A stretch of 64,000 nt of DNA from Anthopleura xanthogrammica (lineage: Eukaryota; Cnidaria; Anthozoa; Actiniaria; Actiniidae): assembly GCA_964019055.1 (NCBI GenBank), contig OZ025206.1:10275486-10339485 (forward strand), read 5' to 3'. Both the position numbers and the translations under genes were made by a program. Of this stretch, positions 1 to 10,800 are shown piece by piece (position 1 is the first letter of the stretch; each line of letters opens with the position of its first letter). Below the pieces are notes generated by a model. It saw only the letters and a program-made list of their open reading frames with translations. It had not been told where the DNA came from and made no database searches.

Positions 1-3000
1 GCCATCCTTCGCTGGTGCTCCATCGCTGCTTTCTTTGTTTCCTCGTTATGTCCTTCGTAACCACAAAACCAATTGAGAAACCTTTTTAGTGGTGTTTGAT
101 GTGGCCATTCTAGAGAAAAAATTGGAAAATTAGTCAACTTGAAATTATCTGTCGAATATATATTTGGTCTCGAATGTCGACCTAGATTAAAGCTCAGGTT
201 TGTGGCCAAGGTTTCCAATTAGCGTTGTTCGGATCGCTCCCCACTAGCCTTAGCATATCATCCTTCACTCCCCTCTTGGAACTTAGTTACCTAGATTAAC
301 CCCATGAGGCATTGCAGGGGTGTGGCCAAGATAGAATTCCCATGGGCGTGATTAGGATCACTACCCACTAGCCTCAGTAACGTATCCTTCTCTCTCTTCT
401 GGGAACTGAGTTGACCTAGATTAACCCTAGGCCTGTGAGGCGTTGCAGGGGTGCGGCCAAGATTCCCCATGGGCGTGGCTAGGATCACTAGCCTCAGCAT
501 ATCACCTTTTCACTCCCCTTTTGGAACTGAGTTGACCTAAATTAACCCCATGACATGTTGCAGGGGCGCGGCCAAGATTTCCCATGAGCGTGGTTGGAAT
601 CCTCCTTAGATGAGCGAGGGATATAACACAAGCTTACCCTTATAAACTGCATTATGTTTTTCCAGATTGTAACTGTGTTTCCCATCAGAATGATCCGACA
701 TTTCAGCTTCAAAGAAGTTTGCTCCAACATCAACCATTGTTGGGGTTTGAGGATCTTCGTGATGTTTTTCAGTTTTGTCATCAAAAGTCTGGTTTACGAA
801 GTCCAGCTCGTCACGATTAGTTTCGAGATGATCGGTTGCTGAAAATTCATCTTTACAAGTCCACCATGTTAGTCTTGAAGTCTGCAAGTAGAAAAAGTAT
901 GTAAAAACCTTCAAATTTTATCAATACCCTGAAACAACCTCTGAGCTGATCAAAGTCAGGGGACGGCTAACTCACAGATCGAATTGGAATTTAGCTTGTA
1001 AGTTTTTGTGGAGAGAGGAAAACTAGAGGATCCGGATAAAAACTCGCGAATCGTAGGCATCATACATGTTTACTAATTTAGTCGACTGACAATTGATGGT
1101 TTGCCGTCATTCCAAGAGAGTCAAAAGAAAAAGACATGTCGGCAATTTGGGTGGTATTAAAAAAGGAGGCTAATGTGAAATATTCTGTAAAATACCACCA
1201 ACATGGCGGCGATGACGTAATATTTTGCAAGTTACGTCTATGCCGCCATGTTGGTGGTATTTAACAAAATATTTCACATTAGCCTCCTTTTTTAATACCA
1301 CCCAAATTGCCGAATTGGAATGCCGGGAAAGTTTACTGCAATACATAGTAGCGCAAATCCTCCCGGTTCCCGCAGCTTCCCCCCGTAGGCAATAACAATG
1401 ATAGGTAGGAGTGGAGTATGAAAGTCGGGTTGGAATTTGACAATTGTTTTTTAGGGTGACCTTCTTCAAATGATGTCACGTCCCTTGGGTCCCGCAACTC
1501 CACCCACCGGGCTTGCCAATGATGGGTCCATCTGATTAAGCTTTTAGTTTGTCAATTACCGACTTACGTTAGCATCAGGTAAAGGTTTTGTAAAAGCACT
1601 GATAACCAAGATAACGATAGTGGTAATCCAAAACAGAATCATGGCGAAGTACATGTAGTGCAAATCAGCAATTATCGCTGGTCGTTGGTCTGGTTCTCCG
1701 CATTTTGGGGCCTGGTACGAAAAATCCACCACCATCTTGACAGCACCGATGATAAAACCCACCATCATCCCGATGAATGCTCCCTGATATACAAACAGAT
1801 GATAAACAATGATTATTTAAAACAAATTTGTATGGTACATATAGCAATGTCTAGGCACGCAATGCGTTGTTTGTCAAAACCAAAAGGTTACTTTTAGTTC
1901 AATTTTTTCTCCGCGTGTCTTCTCTCCTCTTTCTTTCTTGTTTTTTCTTCTTTTTGTTTTTATTTTATGGTTGTGTTTGCTATTTTTAACCATAAAAGAA
2001 AAATATACTATTTGTGGTAGATATTTGGCAAATCTTTTTATGAATTGTTTATTCAGTGGTTGAGAATCTTGAATCTTGAGAACAGTTTTCGTATGACATG
2101 AAAAACTTTATTACGGCATGGACAGCGCCTTGCCGTGACCGTGTCATTGCCGTGCCGTGCCGTGTATGAAAACATTCGACATTCGGTGTCGTGTCCGCGC
2201 TGCGCTGTAACCGTGCCGTGTGCCGTGATTTTTCACACATATACGAAATCTGCTCTACCATCTTTTGAACGACGACTAACCTTTTCAGTAGCTTTTTTCC
2301 ATAATATTGCAATCAGATATACACTGGCGATAGGTGGACAGAAATATAGCTGTACTTGTTGGATGTAAAGAAATAGCTGACCACCTTGTACGTTTTGAAC
2401 AACAGGAATCCACAGGACACCGATACCAGTCATGACTGCTACCATGATCCTGCATGGAGATAAACACCAACAAAACATCACAATCAAAAGGAAGCAAAGT
2501 ACGTAAGTACGTTTATGATGAAATACGATTTCTGACCCTTCTACTTTCAGTTGGGCGTAATGTTTTCCCATTTCAAGCCTATTGAAAGTATGAAGTTCCC
2601 CTGTTTGAGTTACATCCATGCATCTGGCCGTGCATGTTTGTTCTTAAGCGTTACCGCCAAACACAGGAGTTCTAGTTTATCATTGCGCCCAAATCAAACT
2701 ATTGCTCGTGTTCTCAGTTAATCAGCAGACACTAGGTAGATTAAGCATCACGGTTTTTCTTCCTGCAAACGACAGCCATGACAACGTTTTCTTCGTTTCC
2801 CAGCTGCATTTCACTTTAGCTTTACCAAAAACAATTATCATTTTATTCATCTACCATGCATTTGGAGAATTTTTGGATTCTCATTCACTAATTCTGAAGC
2901 CCGTAAACGAGATGCTAAAATCTGTCTACTGTAATGTAGCTTTTGTTTCTTTTATCTGTAGAGAGCTCGTAATTCAGCCCTTGGCTGCGAGAAGGAATGA

Positions 3001-6000
3001 ATAAACTATTATTATCATTAGCTTCCTGTGGTGTCGTAAATTTTCATTGTAACCTTCTCCACCAAGGAGCATTACCTTCCAACGATCATCAGTTCTCGTA
3101 CAGACGCTTTCTTTCTTATCAAGCCATACACATCAATAGTGAAGAGAGTGCTGGCACTGTTAAAGATGGATGTCAAGTCACTCATCAGAGCAGCCATCAT
3201 CACTGCCATCATAAGACCACGAAGTCCTGCAAAGAAAAAAATTGGATCAATAAACAGATCAGCTGAGATAACTGATTCCTATAATCATGGTATACATACC
3301 TGTGGGCATTAGTTTAAGCACAAGCTCTGGGTATGCAATGTTTGTACAACCAACTTCACTACCACAGATCTCCATACACTTCTCTGGTACACTGCAAGCT
3401 ACGCGATCTGTGAAAATTTCAAAAATAAGTTGTTTCCAGCATGCCTGGGTGTTGATAAAAGTTAGTGTCGTAAGTGATATACCTGGTGATAAAATACGGC
3501 TAATCATTCCAGGCATGACAAGAGTGAAGAGAGGTAACATCTTGATGTATCCAGCAAAGATACATCCACCTTGAGCGTGAGACAGACTCTTAGCAGCAAG
3601 AGCACGTTGAACTATCACCTGAAAACAAGATCAAAAACAGTCTGTTTTGCCTGATGAATAGATTACTTGCTGTCGTCCTCACTTTATGGGTTAATTTTCA
3701 AGATCGAACTATGGCAGCTCATCCTTCGCCATCCAAGAAAGGAGACAAACATGGATTCAAGTATAAACCGCAAGGCATCCAGAAACTGAAACCATGCAAG
3801 ACTTACCGGTAACCATGTCACAAATCTACCAGCTAGGAAATATCCGCTAACCGTTGATCGGCTGGTTTTAAACATTGCCTGTAGAGAAAAGGTTGCGGTG
3901 CAATCAATTGCCAGTGAACATTTTTGGCGTACCTTTAGTTTAGCTGGTAAGTGCATTGTGACTAAATAAACTCATACTCTCAAGAATGTGTACGCATCTA
4001 TACTTGATGGGCCGCAAAATCAAAATAGGATAGATTCTTAAATATTAGGCAAAAAATCTAAAACTCAAAACTGAACAATTTCACATTTTTATTCGGAAAA
4101 CAATCGAAGGCATTCCAAACACCTGTTTTGGCTTCTTCGCCCGTCCAGTTTATTGGGTTTGGATGTACGTATTAGCGAGTAACCAATTAAATTTTGTTAC
4201 AGTTTCAGGAGTGGAAGTTCAGCCCAGAAACACATGTTCTTGGAGGTGATGTTTTCCCTGGTGCACTTTTGAGGCATTCCTCAACAGAGAGCTTCACAAA
4301 CATGCGGGGTCCCACAGTGAACCGACCTTCCCTGGATCCACCCATCAACTTGAATAATATATTCACCTGGTCTGCACACCAGTACCATACACTAGCAATG
4401 GACTGACCCAAAATGAACCCTGGCCAAGGAATATCAGACTTGACAGGATCCCTGAGCATGACAAAAGCATTCTGTGGTGGTCTTCCACATGTACTGTTAG
4501 AAAAGAGCGTGTCGTTTGATACAGCTTGCATGAAGAGTCTTTCAAGGGATCCATACCCACCGATCTCTCTGAAGCCTAAAAAGTAAGTAAAGAAAGTTAC
4601 AGAGGGTAACAGAGGTCCTGTTTCTCCAGTCACTAAGGAGAACCGCCTTCGCGTGGGATATAACAACGAAGAATCGAAGAAGCAATATAGAACGGCAGAA
4701 CCTCTGGAACCCAGAGTAACGTGACGTTTTGTTTGTTTTAATCATTCCTACCCTGGTGCACGACCACTGACAACCATTCTCATGCGGCCATGTTATTTGC
4801 CATATCAGAAAACTGCTGAAAACCTGTCTAGCTATTTAAACGTATTGATCCTGAAGCACTTGAATAAGACTATCCCGGCAAAAGTTTACAGTTCCAACTA
4901 TCATGGCCGCTGCGAGAGAAGGTCCATAAATGCAGCAATATTTTAGTTATCTCATAACAAAGCCATTAGGATCTATCTATACCTACCCATTGTCATAAGG
5001 ATTAAGGAACCAGAAACCATAAGAAACGTTGACAACGTGTCTGTATAGATTACAGCAGCGAGTCCACCTGCATGTAGATAACATAAAACGAGCACTTGAC
5101 ACAGACTTAAATGGTTTCTAAAGTTTGACACATGATGCATGCACGTTGCGTGTAATAAAAAAGTGTACCGTGTTTTCACAGTTCTTCAAAATTTCCGATA
5201 ACCTTGCGTTATTATATCTTTTTTAAAAGTTAAAACTATTGATAGCTCTTTGCAACAGCGAAATTGAAGTGTGCGCCTACCGTATATATAATGTCGCACG
5301 CACATTACAAAAGTACTGAGGCACCCCTTGCAAACAGCCATAGAAAGATGGACTGAGATCCACTTAAAAGCAAACCTGCACAACTGGTTCTGATGCCGGT
5401 ACTTGTGCTGCAAGTAATAATCACAACTCACCAGTAATCGTACAAATGCAAGTGAGGAATAAAAGAAGAAGGATAGCGAGGTACAGGTTCCAACCAAGAG
5501 CAAGCCTTATAAATAATGCACCAGAAAACAGGTTAACCTGAAATTATACAGAGAAAGATTGATAACTGCATGGCATCCAGCACAAAATTCAGCCTGATAA
5601 AATACAGTCCAAGGTGAAGGCCCGATCTTGAACGTCAACTGTGGGAATTGTTTTCGAGGGGAGGGGAGGGTTCGGAATTTGGTAAGGGAGGAGGAGTTGA
5701 CTTACCTATTGTCGAAGGTAGGAGGTTCTATTGGGTGCCTGGGGTATGTTCCTTCTTACAATTAGAACTGATGTGAATGAAAAGTTGGTTCGTTATTTCA
5801 GTTATACTTACGGATATCTTAGTAAAAACGTAAAGAATTAATGCAAGAACCGATAGCCAGACTCTCAGTCTTCGTCCCCCAAATCTTCTTTTGATGTACT
5901 CGGGCATAGTGCAGACCTGTCGATGTATGCAAGACTGAAGTCAACTATTTTATCTTCCTGAAATCAGCTTCTTAGAAGCACGTATGTGAAGCGAGGCCTC

Positions 6001-7626
6001 GGCTATTGTACGTGATACACTACACATATAGAATAAGAATAAATATAGAATATACATACGTACCCCGGCAGCAATGTAGACTGGAGCAAACACCCAACCA
6101 AGTAACTGTATCATGATCATCGCCTGAAATACATCACACATGCATGGAAAAGTAACTCAAGTGTATGTTTTAACCATAGACAAAAATAAATAAATAAAAA
6201 TAATAAATAATAAATGTGATTAACAGTGGAATCCACCGAGTGGCTCTTCCTCCACTGCATTGCAATTGGAATTTAGAAGTTGATTTTTGAAAATCGTATT
6301 ATACACTATTCTTCATATTTTAACCTATGCGAAAAACTCACGAATGGTCTTTATTTTGGGGGGTGACATACATTAAGTTCAAATGCTCCAACTCCAATTC
6401 CTGCAGCTGCACCAGAACCTGCCAGCCCAATAAAGTGCTCACTGCCAATATTACTGGCAAAAATGGACGCTCCAATCTGAAATGAAAATCAACAATACTA
6501 ACCAATTGTTTTATTTGTCATATTATAGCATTGCCATCCAAGAAAGGAGACAAACATGGATTCAAGTATAAACCGCAAGGCATCCAGAAACTGAAACCAT
6601 GCAAGACTTACCGGTAACCATGTCACAAATCTACCAGCTAGGAAATATCCGCTAACCGTTGATCGGCTGGTTTTAAACATTGCCTGTAGAGAAAAGTATA
6701 AGATGCATTTAAAATGTTCAGATTGGAAATGGAGTTGGATTTTAGACTTAAGATTTCCAGGTGTATCAACATTGCAGAGAAAAAATATATTTTATCTAAT
6801 TGGTTCGATCAGTGATGCCATCATGCAAGATGCCGGAAGCATGGGAAGCATGTCTTAGAATCGTATCTTCTCCGTCCCTGATCTGAATATGGGACAACAT
6901 TAAGTGCAGTGATATACGGCATTTGTCTTTAGGATTAAATATTATCTGTATTGTGTCGAATGAAAAATATTGCAGTGCAGCCTTAGCGATTAAACTCGGT
7001 TCAGCAGGTATTTGACAATTCCTCGAGGGAGGCCGCTGCATAATATAGAAGTTGATTCAGTTGATGATTTGGTTACTGTGCATGAGTGAGCATGTATACT
7101 GCTTATCGTGTCGTATTCAGTGTTTCTTCTACTGCGCTGTGATATACAGCTTGAACGACATGGGAATCTCTAACTTATATTGAATAGTGTGTTGTGATGT
7201 GTTGGTGCGTGGTAAATATCTGGATTCGAGCCGACTCGGGTCATTTAGCATCTCTGATCCAAACGAAATTCCAGTCTAGAAAATTCTGAACATGGCACTG
7301 ACAAACTGATATATTTTAACTGATATAATTGATTTGTGTCCTTAACAAATTGAAATGAGTTTAATTTATTTATTAAAGTGAGCAGGAAATAAGCTGCACA
7401 ATTTAGCAATGTATTTCTCACTTGTTGTGCTTGCAGATTTACGATCTGAATTCTTGTTGACAATCATGTTATTGCTATTCGTTTGAGGTTGTCATGAATG
7501 TTTAACTAAAAAATACTACATCAAACTACTTACATAAACACCTACACCAACCACCACTAGAAAATATAATATTAAGACCACAACATCCCATCCATCGAGA
7601 CCAGGAGCACGATATTTCACTGCCAT
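1..7626 (-). CDS. SLC5-family Na+/sugar or inositol cotransporter (SGLT/SMIT group), paralogue A, 3' end off the window
   Basis: Multi-pass plasma-membrane Na+-coupled solute symporter. Exons read on the minus strand: 7626-7534, 6683-6612, 6476-6372, 6123-6064, 5916-5812, 5537-5432, 5067-4987, 4575-4367, 3618-3483, 3407-3300, 3226-3076, 2449-2281, 1783-1568, 881-638, 109-1. All junctions are GT-AG, and exons 2-12 have the same lengths as in paralogue B. About 654 residues lie in the window; the last ~35 (final membrane segment) are missing. Family motifs are present: [14 protein letters not shown] in exon 3, [11 protein letters not shown] in exon 7, WYWCADQ at the end of exon 8, [10 protein letters not shown] in exon 11. 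Against human SGLT1 the His83, Glu102, Tyr290/Trp291 and Gln457 equivalents are kept (His69, Glu88, Tyr272/Trp273, Gln439), but the Thr460 position is Gln442 and the Na2-site Ser393 position is Asp375. MSDL is also what I recall for SMIT1, so the substrate could be myo-inositol or a sugar. The start ATG follows an in-frame stop. Intron 8 holds a spare copy of exon 2. Confidence 0.94.
178..603. repeat. ~120-bp tandem repeat, about 3.5 copies, in intron 14 of SLC5 paralogue A
   Basis: Successive copies start near 178, 286, 411 and 532. Each begins with a GACCTAGATTAA-like string, contains GCAGGGG, GGCCAAGA and CCCATG blocks, and ends in a pyrimidine-rich stretch followed by GGAACTGA. Copies differ by small indels. 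Short reading frames here come from the repeat, not from a gene. Confidence 0.85.
1140..1312. mobile_element. Foldback MITE-like palindrome in intron 13 of SLC5 paralogue A
   Basis: Two arms of about 80 bp are near-perfect inverted copies (1140-1220 and 1233-1312) around a ~12-bp centre. Termini read CGGCAATTTGGG and CCCAAATTGCCG. The arms contain ACATGGCGGC, and a fragment with the same core occurs at about 14824. No coding capacity. Confidence 0.8.
2096..2230. repeat. Degenerate GCCGTG repeat in intron 12 of SLC5 paralogue A
   Basis: A locally GC-rich tract built from many GCCGTG/CCGTGCCGTG motifs with interruptions, unlike the AT-rich surroundings. It sits 50-180 bp downstream of the exon 12 donor (minus strand). 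Confidence 0.6.
3728..3891 (-). repeat. Second, identical copy of SLC5 exon 2 with flanking intron, inside intron 8
   Basis: By eye, 164 bp are identical to 6533-6696. The copy includes the whole 72-nt exon 2 (here 3878-3807), its acceptor and its donor. It lies on the gene's own strand, between exon 8 (4575-4367) and exon 9 (3618-3483). Exon 2 is phase 0 at both ends and intron 8 is phase 0, so inclusion would add 24 in-frame residues after WYWCADQ. It may be a recent duplication, a cassette exon that is normally skipped, or an assembly artefact. Confidence 0.9.
6224..6294 (-). mobile_element. 3' fragment of a SINE, antisense
   Basis: Contains, in reverse, the same 3' block as the SINE at 19054-19245: AATCAACTTCTAAATTCCAA, GGAAGAGCCACT and GGATTCCACTGTT. 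An A/T-rich simple tail lies at its left. It is in intron 3 of SLC5 paralogue A. Confidence 0.65.
6533..6696 (-). repeat. Source copy of the duplicated exon 2 segment
   Basis: This is the positionally correct exon 2 of SLC5 paralogue A (6683-6612) with about 80 bp of intron 2 downstream and 13 bp of intron 1 upstream. It matches 3728-3891 base for base over 164 bp and diverges abruptly outside both ends. Confidence 0.9.
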
Positions 7627-7833
7627 TTTAGACCAACAACTGATACGATCAAATAGTGAAAGCAAAGCTATTCATGCAATTCAACTGACATTCATATTTT
7701 ATTTCGACTTTCTGATGTATATTGTTTCAGTCACGCAATCCTGCTCGGGATGAGTTACTGAAGGTGAACATCTTCAGGACGTGAACACCTCTCCTTACCT
7801 CTCTTGTCTGGTTCCTTTTCGACGTCCAATACG
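7627..7833. promoter_or_regulatory. Putative bidirectional promoter between the two SLC5 genes
   Basis: Only 207 bp separate the ATGs of the divergent SLC5 paralogues, so both 5'UTRs and core promoters must lie here unless noncoding first exons are spliced from further away. I see no clear TATA box. A CCAAT pentamer lies at about 7826-7830, immediately before the plus-strand ATG, too close to act as a classic upstream element for that gene. The role is inferred from position alone. Confidence 0.55.
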
Positions 7834-10800
7834 ATGGCATCTTCTCCACCTGGGCTTCAAGGATGGGACATTGTTATTGTGGTGGTGTTTTTTGCTGTGG
7901 TTGTGGCTATTGGGATTTATGTAAGTATCTTGTGTAAGGTCAAGACTCACGTCTGGGGAGCATCAGTGAGGAGAGAGATGAAGGTGGCTCTTTGAATTCC
8001 ATAAACAATAGGTGGCTAAATATCTTTATTAATTGTTAAACGGATTGTATTCTGCTAGAGAATGTGTCCTCCAGGAGTAGGCGTGGTAGGGTGTCGAGCA
8101 CCTTGTGCAACTAGAACTGGTTGATTAAGGCCTCAACGTAGTTTCACCCTTGGTTTTGCACATATAATAACGCTATGCTGGCGACCAACGTTCATGATAT
8201 GAACCCAGTCCAAGGACCCATTTGTGGACCTAGCTTTGGGTTTATGAATGATTGGTGTGGAAAGGGTCCCAAAACTTTAAGGAAGTTTTTACTACATAAG
8301 CTATCACTTCATGAGGGTAATAGCTTATACAGAGTGGCCGGGTTGACCGGCTATAGTCGTTATCTTAAGGAAATGTTTTGAAAATTGAATTCTTTGCATA
8401 TTTCCTATTCGGTCTGCTTAGCAAATTCCTCGCTCTTTCGTATATGGGGTAAAATGCAATGCAAGCACACGTGGAGTTACTTTTTCTATCACTTTTTTTT
8501 CTTCCTGCACATTATTTATCGACCAAATGAACACCCCTAAATGTTGCAAACAATACATCAAAGTCATCAGTTTTCTTTGCCCCAAAATTAGCAAAGTACT
8601 TCCCAAAGTTATATATTCTTATGAATCAACTAGACAATTGCCGCAGTAACTTTTTCCCAAAGTACCACGAATAAGAACGATACTAAAATGCCATCTCTAC
8701 AAATATCCCCTATTAATCACTGACCAAGTCTTACAAATATTACCATTCGACAAAGGTATTTGTAGCCCTTGAACTTTAGTTTCGAAATTTGGAACCCAGA
8801 TGATTGATCTTGGAACAATAGTACGAGGAGAAGCTGCCATGGTGATTGTGATTTCAATACAGGGGTTATAAAAACCATGAAATTCTACTGAAACTATTTG
8901 TATTACACGTAGCCTCCGTTTTAGACATTTGTTGTGTCGCAGTAGAACTTTTGTTACGTTAATCATGTATTAGGTAGCAAGCCTCTAATTTAGCAGCCAC
9001 AAGTACTTTGAGAAAAAGTCCGGAAAAGAGCTTTGGCACAATTTTTTAGACCTCTTTAGACCCCTTGCAGCACGTGGGAATGCAGCTCAATTTGGAGGGC
9101 AATGCAATAGATTCCAATTCTCAGGAGATTAAAATTCTTTTTTTTGCCCTCCAAATTGAGCTGTTCACTGAGCTGACGTCACGTGCGAGGGTCTATTAGG
9201 CAACCTACCTCTACTTAGCGGCCAGTTGTCAAAGTCCTTTCGCACTAACTCATATCTCCAGTAAACATCTATTTTACATGTATCTAGCTCTGTACAAAAC
9301 ATATGCATTACACAGACACAGTTCTGCATTGTTATTTTTACAAGTAATACAGAGGAAACTGAACTAGTTGCACTGAATGTAAACCACAATTATCAGTGAG
9401 CAATAAAAGTGAATGATTCTATTTTTCAGTCAATGTTCCGGACAAACCGTGGAACTATTAGCGGTTATTTCCTGGCTGGAAGATACATGACTTGGTTACC
9501 GGTAAGTTCATCAGTACACCTTAAGCCACTAGTCTTCCTAGACGATTATCTCTCGCCAACGCTCAGATACTTATGAACTTAGACTGAGTGACTTGATTGA
9601 TGATGGGAGCCAAGCAACACCAATCGTCTTTGCCAGTGGTGTGTACAGGCATTTTCTCTCCCATCCCTCCCCTTTCCCCCCTCACTGGGAACGAGGAGTA
9701 AGATGGAAGGTGGAAGTCAACGTATTCGCAAAAAGCATTTTTCGAAAAGTAATTTTTCTATCGATTCCCAGGTTGGAGCGTCCATCTTTGCCAGTAATAT
9801 CGGTAGTGAACATTTCATTGGGTTGGCAGGTTCTGGCGCTGCTGCAGGCATTGGAGTTGGAGCATTTGAAGTGAATGTAAGTAAAAGTCGCCCAAAAACA
9901 GCTACAGAGTTTAAGGATCGGTGCTCGCGCAGCCATGGTATGACACGATATCTAGTTTATGTTCTCGGGGCAGAATGTAGTTCCCGCGACAACATTGGTC
10001 TTATCAAGAAACCAAGAAGGAGACGAAAGACAATCCTTTATGATCTCTTGGTCTTAGTTAATAAATTGCTGGACAGAAACGATTTATTTAATTGTTACCG
10101 GGACACGACGCAGCATGTCTTTTTATACATGCCGATCTGAACTCTTGTCCAGTATATACATGTATATATTGATTAAAATGTGTTTTATTGTTCTTGCAGG
10201 CTATGATAATGATACAGATACTTGGTTGGGTATTTGCACCAGTTTACATCGCATCAGGGGTATGAGTCACTCCAAAGAAAATGAAATGAATGTCGCCATC
10301 ACGCAAGTGATGTTCAATGCGTTTCCTGTACAAAATAAAGCTAATTATAATGTCTTGTTTTCATTATATGTTAAAACTGTTACGAACTGACGACAACATT
10401 GAATGGAAATGTGTCGTATTTAATTTCAGGTATGTACACTGCCTGAGTATATTCGCAGAAGGTTTGGAGGAGTAAGAATCCGTGTCTGGCTTTCCGTGCT
10501 TTCGCTGCTGCTCTACATCTTCACCAAGATATCTGTGAGTTTAATGTTGTCTTTCTTCTTATCATAATCATCATCATCACCACCACCACCACCACCATCG
10601 TCGTCGTCATGCAGCATCATCATCCCTATCATCATCATCCCCATCATCATCATCCCCATCATCATTATCACCATCATCATCATCCCCATCATCATCATCC
10701 CCATCATCATTATCACCATCATCATCCCCATCATCATCATCCCCATCATCATTATCACCATCATCATCATCCCCATCATCATCATCCCCATCATCATCAT

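Noticed and set aside
3684..3956. 90-codon minus-strand frame as an independent small gene
   Set aside because: Its only meaningful part is the duplicated exon 2 with intron sequence.
4205..4666. 153-codon minus-strand frame taken as a separate gene
   Set aside because: Its central part is SLC5 exon 8 (4575-4367); the rest is intron read-through on both sides.
7804..7833. Upstream extension of SLC5 paralogue B from a TTG codon
   Set aside because: The animal start is the ATG at 7834; nothing supports non-ATG initiation.
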